Positions 43,651-51,593 of a stretch of DNA of 64,000 bases are shown here, piece after piece. The translations under genes and the position numbers were made by a program. A model generated the notes under the pieces. The model was not told where the DNA came from. It was given only the letters and a program-made list of their open reading frames with translations, and did no database searches. Source of the stretch: Brachybacterium sp036311905 (lineage in GTDB: Bacteria; Actinomycetota; Actinomycetes; Actinomycetales; Dermabacteraceae); the NCBI RefSeq assembly GCF_036311905.1, contig NZ_JAZDCH010000010.1:62001-126000 (forward strand), in the 5' to 3' direction. How positions within the stretch are numbered: the stretch's first letter is position 1; every line of letters begins with the position of its first letter.

Positions 43651-46644
43651 TCAGCCGCGGCGGGGGGCGAGGTGGAAGGAGAAGGTCTCCTCCCGCGGCG
43701 AGAGCACGTACTGCGGCAGCGGGATCGGGCCGCACGCCGCGGAGCCGACGCCCTGCAGCGCCGCCGACAGCGTCACCCAGGTGCGGCCGTCGGCGCTCAG
43801 CGCGCCGTCGTGGTCCGTCGCATCGAGCTCGGCCGTGGACCACGGGCGGACCGCGAGTCCCAGGCCCTGCGGGGCGCGCAGCTCGAGACCGCCGTCCGCG
43901 CCGGTCAGCGCGGCCCGGACCACGCCCGCCCGGTTGCCGTTCTCCTGCGGGAAGACGTACGGCACCTGCAGGTCCGCGACGCTCGAGCGGTACGTGCCGA
44001 AAGTGGTGCCGCCGCCGGTGTCCGGATAGGACTCGTGCGGGCCGTAGCCGTCGTACTCGACCTCGCCCGGCGCGCCGGAGAGCGCGAGAGTCCAGCCGAT
44101 CCGCGGCATCGGCAGGTCCTCGCGCCAGGTCGACGAGGGGGTGATCGTCACCGTGACCTCGACGGCGTCGGCATCCCCGCGCCAGCGCTCGAGGACGTCG
44201 GCGCCGATCGCGCTGCCGTCGAGGCCGAGGCGGGTGCGGATCACCAGCTCCTCGCCGTCGGCGGCGATGTCGACCAGCCGCCGACGCGCCACGTCCAGCC
44301 CGATCCGCTTCCAGCGCGCCTCGAGCGGGTAGCGGGTGCGGGCACGCTCGTTGTCGACCGGGGCCCGGTAGAGGTCCGCGTAGGAGTGCTCGACCGCGAG
44401 GTCCCCGAGGGCGACGAGGCGCCCCAGGTCGTCGAAGCGGGCGGGGCCCAGCGACCACGAGCCGTCCTCCGCCGGCACAGGGGCGACGGCCGGTGCGGGG
44501 GCCGGGGCGGACTCGGCGGCGAGTCGCTCGGCGTCCACGTGGTCCGCGGCGACGATGAGATGTCCGGCGGGCAGCGGGCCCTCCGGCTCCCGCTGCAGGA
44601 CGCGCACCACGACGGCGGCCGACGCCTCGCCGGGCAGGGCCACGTCCGCCTCCGCGCCCGGGGCGATCGCGGGCAGCTCGAGCGGGGTCCAGCTGCGCTG
44701 GCCGTCGCGTGAGACCTCGGCCCGCAGGTGGGCGAGGTCGCGGAAGGCGTAGCGGTTGCGGATCCGCACCCGGTCCGGCGCGACCGAGAGGCCGACGGGG
44801 GAGTAGTGGTGCTTCGCGTCGAGCAGCGCGGGCGAGGGGGTGCGGTCGGGGAGCACGAGGCCGTCGGCCACGAAGTTGCCGTCGTGCAGGCGCTCGCCGA
44901 AGTCGCCGCCGTAGCCGTAGATCTCGTTCCCGTCGGCGTCGGTGGTGACGAGGCCGTGGTCGATCCACTCCCAGATGAAGCCGCCATGCAGCGCGGGATA
45001 GCGCTCAGTGAGCTCCATGTACTCCTTCAGCGAGCCCGCGCCGTTGCCCATGGCGTGCGCGAACTCGATCCACAGGAAGGGCTTCTTGAGCGCTGGCGGA
45101 TCCGTGAAGTGGCCGTCGGGGACGTCGAGCGCGAAGCCGCGCAGCATGTCGGTGAGCTTCTGCTGGTACTCCTCGCTCAGCGCGCGGCGACCGATCTGCT
45201 CGGACTCGTCGACGGTCGAGTACATGAGCGAGAAGACGTCGACGTACTCGGCGGCGTAGTCCTGCTCGTAGATCACCGGGCGGGTCGGATCGGTCTCGCG
45301 CACCGCGGCCACCATCGCCTCGGTGACCGGACCGGAGGCCGCCTCGTTGCCGATCGACCACAGGACGATCGAGGCGTGGTTGCGGTCGCGGCGGACGAAG
45401 CGGCGGCTGCGCTCCTCGAGCGACTCCCGGAACAGCGGATTGCGGGCAGGACCCTCCGCGGCGCCCGAGCCGTCCTCCCCCCACGTCGAGTCGGCGTGGA
45501 AGCCGTGGGTCTCGAAGTCGCCCTCGCAGATCACGTACAGGCCCAGCTCGTCGCACACGTCGAGGAAGCGCTGGTGCGGCGGGTAGTGGGAGGTGCGTAC
45601 GGCGTTCAGGTTGTGCTGCTTCATGAGCTGCACGTCGAGGTCCTGGTTCGCGAGGTGCTGGGTGCGGCCGACGACCGGGTCCGCCTCGTGGCGGTTCACG
45701 CCGCGGAAGACGATCCGCTCGCCGTTGACCCGGAAGATGTCGCCGTCGATCTCGACGCGGCGGAAGCCGAGGCGGAGGGTGACGGTCTCCGCGCCGTCGG
45801 CGGTGGTGACGGTCGCGTCGTAGAGCGTCGGCGTCTCGGCGCTCCACGGGTCGACGGCACCGACGGCGATCGCCGTGCCGTCGGCCGCGGCCTCGAGGCC
45901 GAGCGCGGGCACCCGGATCGTCGCGGGGACCAGCTCGCCGTCGGCCCCGTAGGCGGACGCGGTGAGGAGGCCCTCCCCGATCGCGGGGTCGAAGTCCGCG
46001 TGGGTGACGAGGTCGTGGATCCCGCCGGCGGGGCGCAGCAGCAGGTCGACGCTGCGGAAGATCCCCGAGGCCCACCACATGTCCTGGTCCTCGACATAGG
46101 TGTTGACCGACCACTGCACGACCCGTACGTCGAGGCGGTGGCCGCCCTCGGGGGCAGGCGCGGCGAGCGCGTCCGTGACGTCGAACTCCTGGGTGAGGCG
46201 GGAGCCGGCGGTCACGCCGATCTCCGCGCCGTCGATCCAGACCTTGGCCGCGGAGTCCACGCCCTGGAAGCGCAGCAGGATCCGGGCACCGGCGGCGAGC
46301 TGCTCCGCCCACTCGGCGGGGACGGGGAGCGTGCGCGAGTAGTGGCCGGTCGGGTTCTCGTCCGGCACGTGCGGCACGTCGCGCGGGATGGGGTAGATGA
46401 CGTTGGTGTACTGCGGGGCGCCGTAGCCCTGCAGCTGCCACAGTCCCGGCACCTCGACCGGGGCGGGCTCGCCGAGGCCCGTGCCGTCGGCCCGCTGGCC
46501 GTAGCGGAAGTCCCAGGTGCCGTCGAGGGAGAGCACGGGCGCGTCGGTGCTCAGGTGGGCGCGTCCGGCCAGGCGGTTGCGACCGGCCGGCAGCTCCTCC
46601 CACCAGCGGTCGGTGCGGTCTGAGGTCGGGAGGGATGTGCTCAT
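43651..46644 (-). CDS. lacZ: Beta-galactosidase, glycoside hydrolase family 2
   Basis: 997 residues, full-length LacZ type. Domains: sugar-binding jelly roll, immunoglobulin-like, TIM barrel, and C-terminal Bgal small chain. Catalytic residues: acid/base Glu in WSIGNEAASGPV and nucleophile Glu in FLWIEFAHAMGNG. VFRGVNRHEADPVVGRT and DGGFIWEWIDHG-type segments (GGFIWEWIDHGL) are also typical. No signal peptide, so cytoplasmic; no permease is next to it. ATG at 46644 with AGGAG 8 bases upstream. A LacI-type operator overlaps its promoter. Confidence 0.96.
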   Translation of the reverse strand: MSTSLPTSDRTDRWWEELPAGRNRLAGRAHLSTDAPVLSLDGTWDFRYGQRADGTGLGEPAPVEVPGLWQLQGYGAPQYTNVIYPIPRDVPHVPDENPTGHYSRTLPVPAEWAEQLAAGARILLRFQGVDSAAKVWIDGAEIGVTAGSRLTQEFDVTDALAAPAPEGGHRLDVRVVQWSVNTYVEDQDMWWASGIFRSVDLLLRPAGGIHDLVTHADFDPAIGEGLLTASAYGADGELVPATIRVPALGLEAAADGTAIAVGAVDPWSAETPTLYDATVTTADGAETVTLRLGFRRVEIDGDIFRVNGERIVFRGVNRHEADPVVGRTQHLANQDLDVQLMKQHNLNAVRTSHYPPHQRFLDVCDELGLYVICEGDFETHGFHADSTWGEDGSGAAEGPARNPLFRESLEERSRRFVRRDRNHASIVLWSIGNEAASGPVTEAMVAAVRETDPTRPVIYEQDYAAEYVDVFSLMYSTVDESEQIGRRALSEEYQQKLTDMLRGFALDVPDGHFTDPPALKKPFLWIEFAHAMGNGAGSLKEYMELTERYPALHGGFIWEWIDHGLVTTDADGNEIYGYGGDFGERLHDGNFVADGLVLPDRTPSPALLDAKHHYSPVGLSVAPDRVRIRNRYAFRDLAHLRAEVSRDGQRSWTPLELPAIAPGAEADVALPGEASAAVVVRVLQREPEGPLPAGHLIVAADHVDAERLAAESAPAPAPAVAPVPAEDGSWSLGPARFDDLGRLVALGDLAVEHSYADLYRAPVDNERARTRYPLEARWKRIGLDVARRRLVDIAADGEELVIRTRLGLDGSAIGADVLERWRGDADAVEVTVTITPSSTWREDLPMPRIGWTLALSGAPGEVEYDGYGPHESYPDTGGGTTFGTYRSSVADLQVPYVFPQENGNRAGVVRAALTGADGGLELRAPQGLGLAVRPWSTAELDATDHDGALSADGRTWVTLSAALQGVGSAACGPIPLPQYVLSPREETFSFHLAPRRG

Positions 46645-46671
46645 CGGTGAGTCTCCTGGCAGGCGCGAGGC

Positions 46672-46694
46672 GTGAACGTTCACGGATGAGTGTA
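46672..46694 (-). promoter_or_regulatory. lacZ promoter with overlapping LacI-family operator
   Basis: Perfect palindrome GTGAACGTTCAC (46672-46683) with the central CG typical of LacI/GalR operators. On the minus strand a TACACT -10 box (46694..46689) lies just before it, so the operator covers the expected transcription start, 28 bases upstream of the lacZ ATG. A repressor bound here would block initiation. The regulator gene is not in the window. Confidence 0.7.
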
Positions 46695-46807
46695 TCGGGG
46701 GATGGGGCGGCGCGCACCGGACCTGGCCGACGGTCCCGGTCCCGCGCCTCTCCTCAGGTCCCGCCGCTTCCGTCCCGCTCCGGTCCCGCGTCGCCCGGTC
46801 CCGCGCC

Positions 46808-46919
46808 GCCGAGTGCTGCATCTGGACCGCTTCGCCCCAGCCGCGCCGGTCTCGCGCTGCCGAGTGCTGCATTTGGACCGCCTCGGGGCCGTGGGGACGG
46901 TCCTAAGGCAGCACTCGGC
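46808..46919. repeat. Three-copy 22-base repeat, two direct and one inverted
   Basis: GCCGAGTGCTGCATCTGGACCG at 46808-46829 and the same with T for C at 46859-46880 are direct copies 51 bases apart. The third copy at 46898-46919 is inverted (CGGTCCTAAGGCAGCACTCGGC reads as the complement with two changes) and forms a 22-base stem with copy 2 across a 17-base loop. The shared core is GCCGAGTGCTGC. It lies between divergent genes, so it is not a simple terminator. Confidence 0.8.
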
Positions 46920-47057
46920 GTGAGTGCGCGGCGGGGCCTGGCCACTTGGCGAGGGCCTGGGCGTGAGGCGAGGGCCTGAGCACGGGGCGGGGCGTGGCCA
47001 CGAGGCCGGCCGGCACCTCGCCGCGGCGCCGTGCCACGACGCGCCGCCGCGCCTGGC

Positions 47058-47063
47058 TAGACT
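47058..47063 (+). promoter_or_regulatory. -10 box TAGACT of jetA (leaderless)
   Basis: TAGACT ends 8 bases before the GTG at 47072, with no ribosome site between. Same layout as jetB and jetC. Confidence 0.55.
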
Positions 47064-47071
47064 CGCTCCTC

Positions 47072-48622
47072 GTGACCACGACCGAGCCGAACCGGTGGAC
47101 CGACCGCCGCAGCGACGCCGTGTCCGCGCGCAAGGAGGCCTACGAGCAGCTGCGTCGGGCCAGCACCTGGCGCTTGCTCGCCGCGACCAAGGCACCCGCC
47201 GTCCTCGCGATCCTGCAGGCCACCTTCCCCGCGGGCGACCGGCGCCTGCCGCGCAGCGAGCTCATCGCCCGCGTCGGCGCGCATCTCGCGCTGCTGCACG
47301 ACGAGGACGAGCACCGGGCCGACGGCGCCGGCATCGAGGAGGACTCCGACCTCGGGGAGGGCCGCGCCGGGCGCAGCGCCGCCGAGTACGTCGACGGCTG
47401 GGTCCGCGAGGGCTACCTGACCCGTCGCGACGACCCGCAGCGCACCGAGACCACCTTCGAGCCGTCCCCGGCCACGATCGACGCGATCCAGTTCATCGCG
47501 TCCCTCGAGGAGCATCGGCCCACCACCACCGAGTCGCGCCTGCAGCTCGTCGTGCAGCAGTTCGAGCGGCTCGCCGAGGAGACCGAGACCGACCGGGATG
47601 TGCGCCTGGCCGACCTGCAGCGCCGCCGCGAGAGCATCGAGCGGGAGATTCGCGACCTCGCCGAGGGCGAGCTGATGCTGCCCAGCCCCGAGGCCTCCGT
47701 CGACCGCCTGCGGGACATCCTGCAGATCGCGGCCGAGCTCTCGGGGGACTTCCTCCAGTACCGCGAGGACCTGCGCGGCGTCGACCTGCACCTGCGCGAG
47801 CAGATCCTCTCCCCGGAGTCCTCGCGCGGCGAGATCCTCGAGCAGCTCCTCGCGGGCGACGACCTGCTGGGGCAGTCCACCGTGGGCCGCACCTTCACCG
47901 CGTTCTTCCGGATGCTCAACGACCCGGTGCAGACCCGCACCACCCAGGACCTCGTCGACCGGCTCCTCGAGCGTGACTTCGCCCGCTCCCTCGGCCGGGC
48001 CGAGCGGGAGAGGCTCGCGAACGTCTTCAGCGACCTCTACGAGCCGGCGCAGGAGGTGCTCGACGTCAAGACCGAGCTCTACCGCTCGCTGGCCCGCTTC
48101 GTGCGCTCCCAGGATTTCCGCCAGCACCGCGTGTTGCTCGAGGCGCTCCAGGAGGCGCAGGGCGTGGCCCTCGCGCAGAAGGACGAGGTGTCCACGCGGG
48201 CGCCCTTCGGCCTCGAGCTCGACCTCTCGCGGGTGCGGCTGTCCTCCGTCGCCCAGCACCGGCTCAAGGACCCCACCGATCCCGGCGCGCCCGCCGAGGC
48301 AGAGGTGCACGATGCGACCTCGCTCAGCGTCGAGGTGCTCGCCGACCTGGTCCGCACCAACGACATCGACCTCGTCGGCCTCACCTCCCATGTCAACGAC
48401 GTCCGCGGCCGCGCGGGCCAGGCGTCGATCGGCGAGGTGCTGCGGGAGCGGCCGGCCGAGCAGGGCCTCGCGAGCGTGATCGGACTGATGTTCCTGGCCA
48501 CCTCCCACGCCCAGGAGCGCGAGGGGTCCACCGAGATCGTCACCTGGCGCGAGCTGGACGGACGCGACTACGCGGCGCGGATCCCCGCCTACTACTTCTT
48601 GGACGACCTGCCCGTGGAGTGA
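47072..48622 (+). CDS. jetA: JetA / MksF-like kleisin-family protein (DUF3375), Wadjet type I
   Basis: 516 residues, soluble, mostly helical. In Wadjet and MksBEF, JetA/MksF is the kleisin that closes the SMC-like ATPase ring and binds JetB. The DUF3375 pattern is visible: N-terminal ASTWRLLAATKAPAVLAILQATF, a winged-helix-like region, long helices with RLQLVVQQFERLAEETETDR, then GRTFTAFFRMLNDPVQTRT and the C-terminal domain. GTG at 47072, leaderless. jetB is 2.1 kb downstream rather than adjacent. An acidic insertion around residues 75-100 (EDEHRADGAGIEEDSD) looks disordered. The last 31 bases overlap the opposite-strand atl gene. Confidence 0.88.
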   Translation: MTTTEPNRWTDRRSDAVSARKEAYEQLRRASTWRLLAATKAPAVLAILQATFPAGDRRLPRSELIARVGAHLALLHDEDEHRADGAGIEEDSDLGEGRAGRSAAEYVDGWVREGYLTRRDDPQRTETTFEPSPATIDAIQFIASLEEHRPTTTESRLQLVVQQFERLAEETETDRDVRLADLQRRRESIEREIRDLAEGELMLPSPEASVDRLRDILQIAAELSGDFLQYREDLRGVDLHLREQILSPESSRGEILEQLLAGDDLLGQSTVGRTFTAFFRMLNDPVQTRTTQDLVDRLLERDFARSLGRAERERLANVFSDLYEPAQEVLDVKTELYRSLARFVRSQDFRQHRVLLEALQEAQGVALAQKDEVSTRAPFGLELDLSRVRLSSVAQHRLKDPTDPGAPAEAEVHDATSLSVEVLADLVRTNDIDLVGLTSHVNDVRGRAGQASIGEVLRERPAEQGLASVIGLMFLATSHAQEREGSTEIVTWRELDGRDYAARIPAYYFLDDLPVE

Positions 48623-49080
48623 GCGGGCGGGGTCGAGATCGACTCAGCCTCAGCCTCAGCCGCGGCCTCAGCCTCAGCCGCGGCCTCAGCCTCGGCCGTG
48701 GTCTCGAGTTCCGCGAGCGCGGGTGCGGCGTCGGCGCGCAGCTGCTCGAGATCCGCGCCGTAGCGGCTCATCCGGCATCCCAGCCCGTTGGGCTTCAGCT
48801 CGATGCCCTCCCGCTCCCAGTGGGGGAGCGCCCGGGCCAGCAGCGGATGGTCGCCGTAGCTGTTCGTCACCCTCCACCACGGCACCGAGGAGCCCCAGGT
48901 ACCCATGATCCGGCCCACGAGCCGCGGCCCCACGCCGACGATCGCGCCCACCTCGCCGTAGGCGACCACGCGCCCGACGGGGATCGCCTCGACCACGCGC
49001 AGCACGCGCTCGACGGTGAGGTCGTCCATGCGGGTGCGCGGCCCGGGGGAGTGCGCGCGGGGAGCAGGGTCGGCGGGCAT
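48592..49080 (-). CDS. Alkyltransferase-like protein (ATL), non-catalytic MGMT homologue
   Basis: 162 residues. The MGMT DNA-binding domain is intact (VAYGEVGAIVGVGPRLVGRIM with the Arg finger), but the active-site PCHR is PWWR (about 67-70), so there is no acceptor cysteine. ATL proteins bind O6-alkylguanine and flag it for nucleotide-excision repair. A C-terminal tail of Ala/Glu repeats follows, encoded by imperfect 18-base tandem repeats (about 48643-48700). The ATG at 49080 is chosen because a CACACT box lies 7 bases upstream; Met at 49029 is an alternative. Lies antisense between jetA and jetB. Confidence 0.85.
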   Translation of the reverse strand: MPADPAPRAHSPGPRTRMDDLTVERVLRVVEAIPVGRVVAYGEVGAIVGVGPRLVGRIMGTWGSSVPWWRVTNSYGDHPLLARALPHWEREGIELKPNGLGCRMSRYGADLEQLRADAAPALAELETTAEAEAAAEAEAAAEAEAESISTPPAHSTGRSSKK

Positions 49081-49108
49081 GCCGGTCAGTGTGGCACGGG
49101 CGCGCACG

Positions 49109-49159
49109 CGACGAGAGGCGCCGACGGCAGGTCGTCCCTGACCCCGGCGCCCCTCGTCG
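49109..49159 (-). terminator. Long stem-loop after the coiled-coil gene
   Basis: CGACGAGAGGCGCCG (49109-49123) pairs with CGGCGCCCCTCGTCG (49145-49159) with one mismatch, across a 21-base loop. It starts 20 bases after the minus-strand stop at 49179 and lies before atl, so it probably ends transcription of the coiled-coil gene. Confidence 0.55.
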
Positions 49160-49178
49160 TCAGGTCGCTCCGCCGCGG

Positions 49179-50582
49179 TCAGCGACGGGGCTGCTCGCCG
49201 TCCTCCGGCGGGACGATGCCGTCCTCGGTCCCATCCGGGCCCTTGGGGGCGCGGAACTCGGGGTCGGCCGACGCGCGGTCGCGGGACGTGTGATCGCGGT
49301 CCGCGTAGCCCTCCTCCGCCTGGCGGACCTCCACGGGTTCGGCACCGTACTGGCCGTCGCCATAGGGCGAGGGACGCGTGCCCTCGTGTGCCGGCCGCAT
49401 GTCCTGCCCCTCGGTCGACTCGAGGCGGTCGAACGCCGAGGTCCCGCCGTCCTGCTCCTCCGGGGGCATGCCGCGGTGCCGGGGGGCGGGGCGGTCCGTC
49501 TGCCCCTCCTCGCCGACGGCCGACGTGCCCGCCGCGGCGGGCGTCCCGGCACCGTGGTGCTCGGGGCCGTCGGGGCTCCCGACGTGCTCCTCGCGGGAGT
49601 CGGTGCGCTGCTCGTCGCGGACTCGGTCCTGGGCGTGCAGATCGCCCTGCGTGTCGCGAACGACATCGGGGTTGTCGGCCGCGGAGCCGACCCACGGGCC
49701 GTCGTCCCGGCGATCGACGGGGCGGTCCCCGGTCACGCCGTCGCGCGTCACGCCGTCGTCCTGTCGTGCATCGGGGCGACCGTCACGACGGTCTGCGGAG
49801 TCTGCGGCAGCGGCACCCCCGACGGCGCCCGCCCCGGCGGCCGATCCGGCGCCGTGACGCTGACGGTCGGCACGGTCGGCACGGTCGGCACGGTCGGCAT
49901 GGTCGGTGCCGTCGTCGCCGCGTCCGAGGTCGTCCCGGCGTCCGAGGTCCTCGTCGCGGGCAGGAACCTCCTCGCGCGGATCGCCGCGGTGGCCTCCGGC
50001 GGGGTGCTCCTCGGCGTGCTGATCACCGCGGTGCGCGGCCTCTCGGTCGGCGCGGTCCTCGGACCGCTCCTCGTGCGTCGCCGCGGCGGCACCGCCTGCG
50101 ATCGCGGCCCCGGCGCCCGCTCCGGCCGCGGTGCCCGCTCCGGAGGTGCCGGCGGTGCCGCGCTGCTCGGGATCGGGAGTACCGGGATCGGGAGTGTCGG
50201 GGTCGAGCCGGTCGGCCTCGGCGAGCCGCTCCTGCACCGAGGAGCGGTCCTTCTCCACGGCGGCGCGCTGCTCCTCGGCCTCGGCGCGGCGGCGCTCCGC
50301 CGCGATCTGCTCCTGCTCGGCCTCCTTGACCTTGCGCTCGGCCTCCAGACGGGCGCGATCGGCCTCGAGCTCGGTCTCGCGGGCGGCGAGATCACGATCC
50401 TGAACGGCCTTCTCCTGTGCTCGCGCCTCGTCGCGCAGCTCGGCGGCGCGTTGGCGGTCCGCCGCCTGCTGGGCCTCGCGCCGCTTCCGGGCACCGAGCA
50501 GGCCGAGCACGACGGCCAGGACGATCACGAGGATCACCACCACGACCAGGACGATGATGAGAAGAATGGGAATGTCGGACAT
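49179..50582 (-). CDS. Membrane-anchored coiled-coil protein with long charged disordered tail
   Basis: 467 residues, not recognised. One N-terminal helix (about 5-30, LLIIVLVVVVILVIVLAVVLG) is followed by a coiled coil (about 32-125) rich in Glu/Arg/Ala heptads, then about 340 residues of Asp/Arg/Gly/His low-complexity sequence including tandem Asp-Arg-Ala units. AAGGAG site before the ATG at 50582. It lies opposite to, and divergent from, jetB, inside the split jet locus. A partner or anchor of the SMC complex is conceivable but nothing in the sequence proves it. Confidence 0.72.
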   Translation of the reverse strand: MSDIPILLIIVLVVVVILVIVLAVVLGLLGARKRREAQQAADRQRAAELRDEARAQEKAVQDRDLAARETELEADRARLEAERKVKEAEQEQIAAERRRAEAEEQRAAVEKDRSSVQERLAEADRLDPDTPDPGTPDPEQRGTAGTSGAGTAAGAGAGAAIAGGAAAATHEERSEDRADREAAHRGDQHAEEHPAGGHRGDPREEVPARDEDLGRRDDLGRGDDGTDHADRADRADRADRQRHGAGSAAGAGAVGGAAAADSADRRDGRPDARQDDGVTRDGVTGDRPVDRRDDGPWVGSAADNPDVVRDTQGDLHAQDRVRDEQRTDSREEHVGSPDGPEHHGAGTPAAAGTSAVGEEGQTDRPAPRHRGMPPEEQDGGTSAFDRLESTEGQDMRPAHEGTRPSPYGDGQYGAEPVEVRQAEEGYADRDHTSRDRASADPEFRAPKGPDGTEDGIVPPEDGEQPRR

Positions 50583-50728
50583 GGTCGCTCCTTGCCGTCG
50601 GTCCCCGGCCCATCCGGGTCGGGGAGGCATCATGGGATGCCCCTGCATTCCACCAAACACCGTCGCCGTGGTCACGGCTTTCGGGGAAATCGACCGGGGG
50701 CGAGCCTCGGCGGGGCGGTGCGCGCCGG

Positions 50729-50734
50729 TAGGGT
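50729..50734 (+). promoter_or_regulatory. -10 box TAGGGT of jetB (leaderless)
   Basis: TAGGGT ends 8 bases before the GTG at 50743, exactly the jetA spacing. No ribosome site intervenes. Confidence 0.55.
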
Positions 50735-50742
50735 AGGGAGCC

Positions 50743-51426
50743 GTGACGAGCACCGGAATCCGCCCCGACAGCGATGCGCAGGACCAGCTGCAGCAGGTCG
50801 ATGCCGCCCCCACCGCCCCCGGCTCGACCCTGGTCGACGAGTCGCGCCGCGTCCTGGTGCACCTCCTGCAGGGCCCCTATCTCGACGGACGCCGCGACCC
50901 CACCCGCTACGCGCAGCTGCTGCGCGACCGGGCCGCGCTCGAGCGTCGCCTCGAGGACCTCTTCCTCGAGCTCGTCGTCGACGACGACGCCCAGGTCGCC
51001 TTCGTGCGGCAGAGCGAGGACGATCCCGACGCCCCGAAGCTGCTGCGCCGCCTGACGGGCCTGAACCGGCTGGACTCGGTGCTGCTGCTGGTGCTGCGTC
51101 AGATGCTGCTGACCCAGTCCTCCCGCGGTCAGCGCACCGTCGTCTCCGAGGCAGAGCTGCAGCAGGCGCTCGCCGCCTACCGCCGCACCACCTCGACCGA
51201 CGAGGCCGGTTTCGCCAAGGAGGTGCGGGCCGCGATCGCGAAGCTGCAGCGCGCGGGGCTGCTCGACGAGCAGGGCGACGACTACGAGGTCTCCCCGGTG
51301 CTGCGCCTGATGATCGGGCCCGACACGGCGCGCGAGTTCATCGAGCTGTACCGCCAGGCAGGCGTCGGCGGCCTCGAGGACCCGGCGGATGCCGACGCGG
51401 CCGACGAGGACGGCGCGCAGGACTGA
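50743..51426 (+). CDS. jetB: JetB / MksE-like protein (DUF4194), Wadjet type I
   Basis: 227 residues. KITE-like winged-helix subunit that binds the kleisin JetA and helps load DNA. DUF4194 features: VLVHLLQGPYLDGRRDPTRY near the start, DAQVAFVRQSEDDPDAPKLLRRLTGLNRLDSVLLLVLRQML, and LQRAGLLDEQGDDYEVSPVLRLMI at the end. The 35-residue N-terminus and acidic C-terminus are not conserved. Own promoter, leaderless GTG start. It is followed by an iron-transport operon instead of jetC. Confidence 0.88.
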   Translation: MTSTGIRPDSDAQDQLQQVDAAPTAPGSTLVDESRRVLVHLLQGPYLDGRRDPTRYAQLLRDRAALERRLEDLFLELVVDDDAQVAFVRQSEDDPDAPKLLRRLTGLNRLDSVLLLVLRQMLLTQSSRGQRTVVSEAELQQALAAYRRTTSTDEAGFAKEVRAAIAKLQRAGLLDEQGDDYEVSPVLRLMIGPDTAREFIELYRQAGVGGLEDPADADAADEDGAQD

Positions 51427-51539
51427 CGCGCCGTCGCTGCTGCCGTCGTGCCCCGGTGCCACCCGCCGCGGCGCGCCGTCGCCGACGTGATCCGCGCCGC
51501 ATCGGCGCCCAGCAATTGAGCAACGTCGTTCGCGCGTAA

Positions 51540-51558
51540 TAAGGTCAGGCTTGCCTCA
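51540..51558 (+). promoter_or_regulatory. Iron box (DtxR/IdeR-type operator) with overlapping -10
   Basis: TAAGGTCAGGCTTGCCTCA matches the DtxR/IdeR 19-base consensus TTAGGTTAGGCTAACCTAA at 14 of 19 positions. It overlaps the candidate -10 box TAATAA (51537-51542). It stands 36 bases before the binding-protein gene, so an iron-loaded DtxR-type repressor would switch off the siderophore operon. The regulator is not in the window. Confidence 0.72.
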
Positions 51559-51593
51559 CCCCCGCTCCCGGGGGTCCGTCGACAAGGACAGCC

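Larger units (their letters stand above)
46645..47071. other. 427-base intergenic region between lacZ and jetA
   Basis: No gene. From the lacZ side it holds the lacZ promoter/operator, a repeat cluster (46808-46919, listed separately) and the jetA -10 box. The stretch 46920-47050 shows a loose direct repeat of GGCCTGG-type words and nothing else recognisable. Confidence 0.6.

Noticed and set aside
49860..49910. Short tandem repeats as a CRISPR array
   Set aside because: The units are 9 bases, contiguous, in frame and code for Asp-Arg-Ala; there are no spacers.
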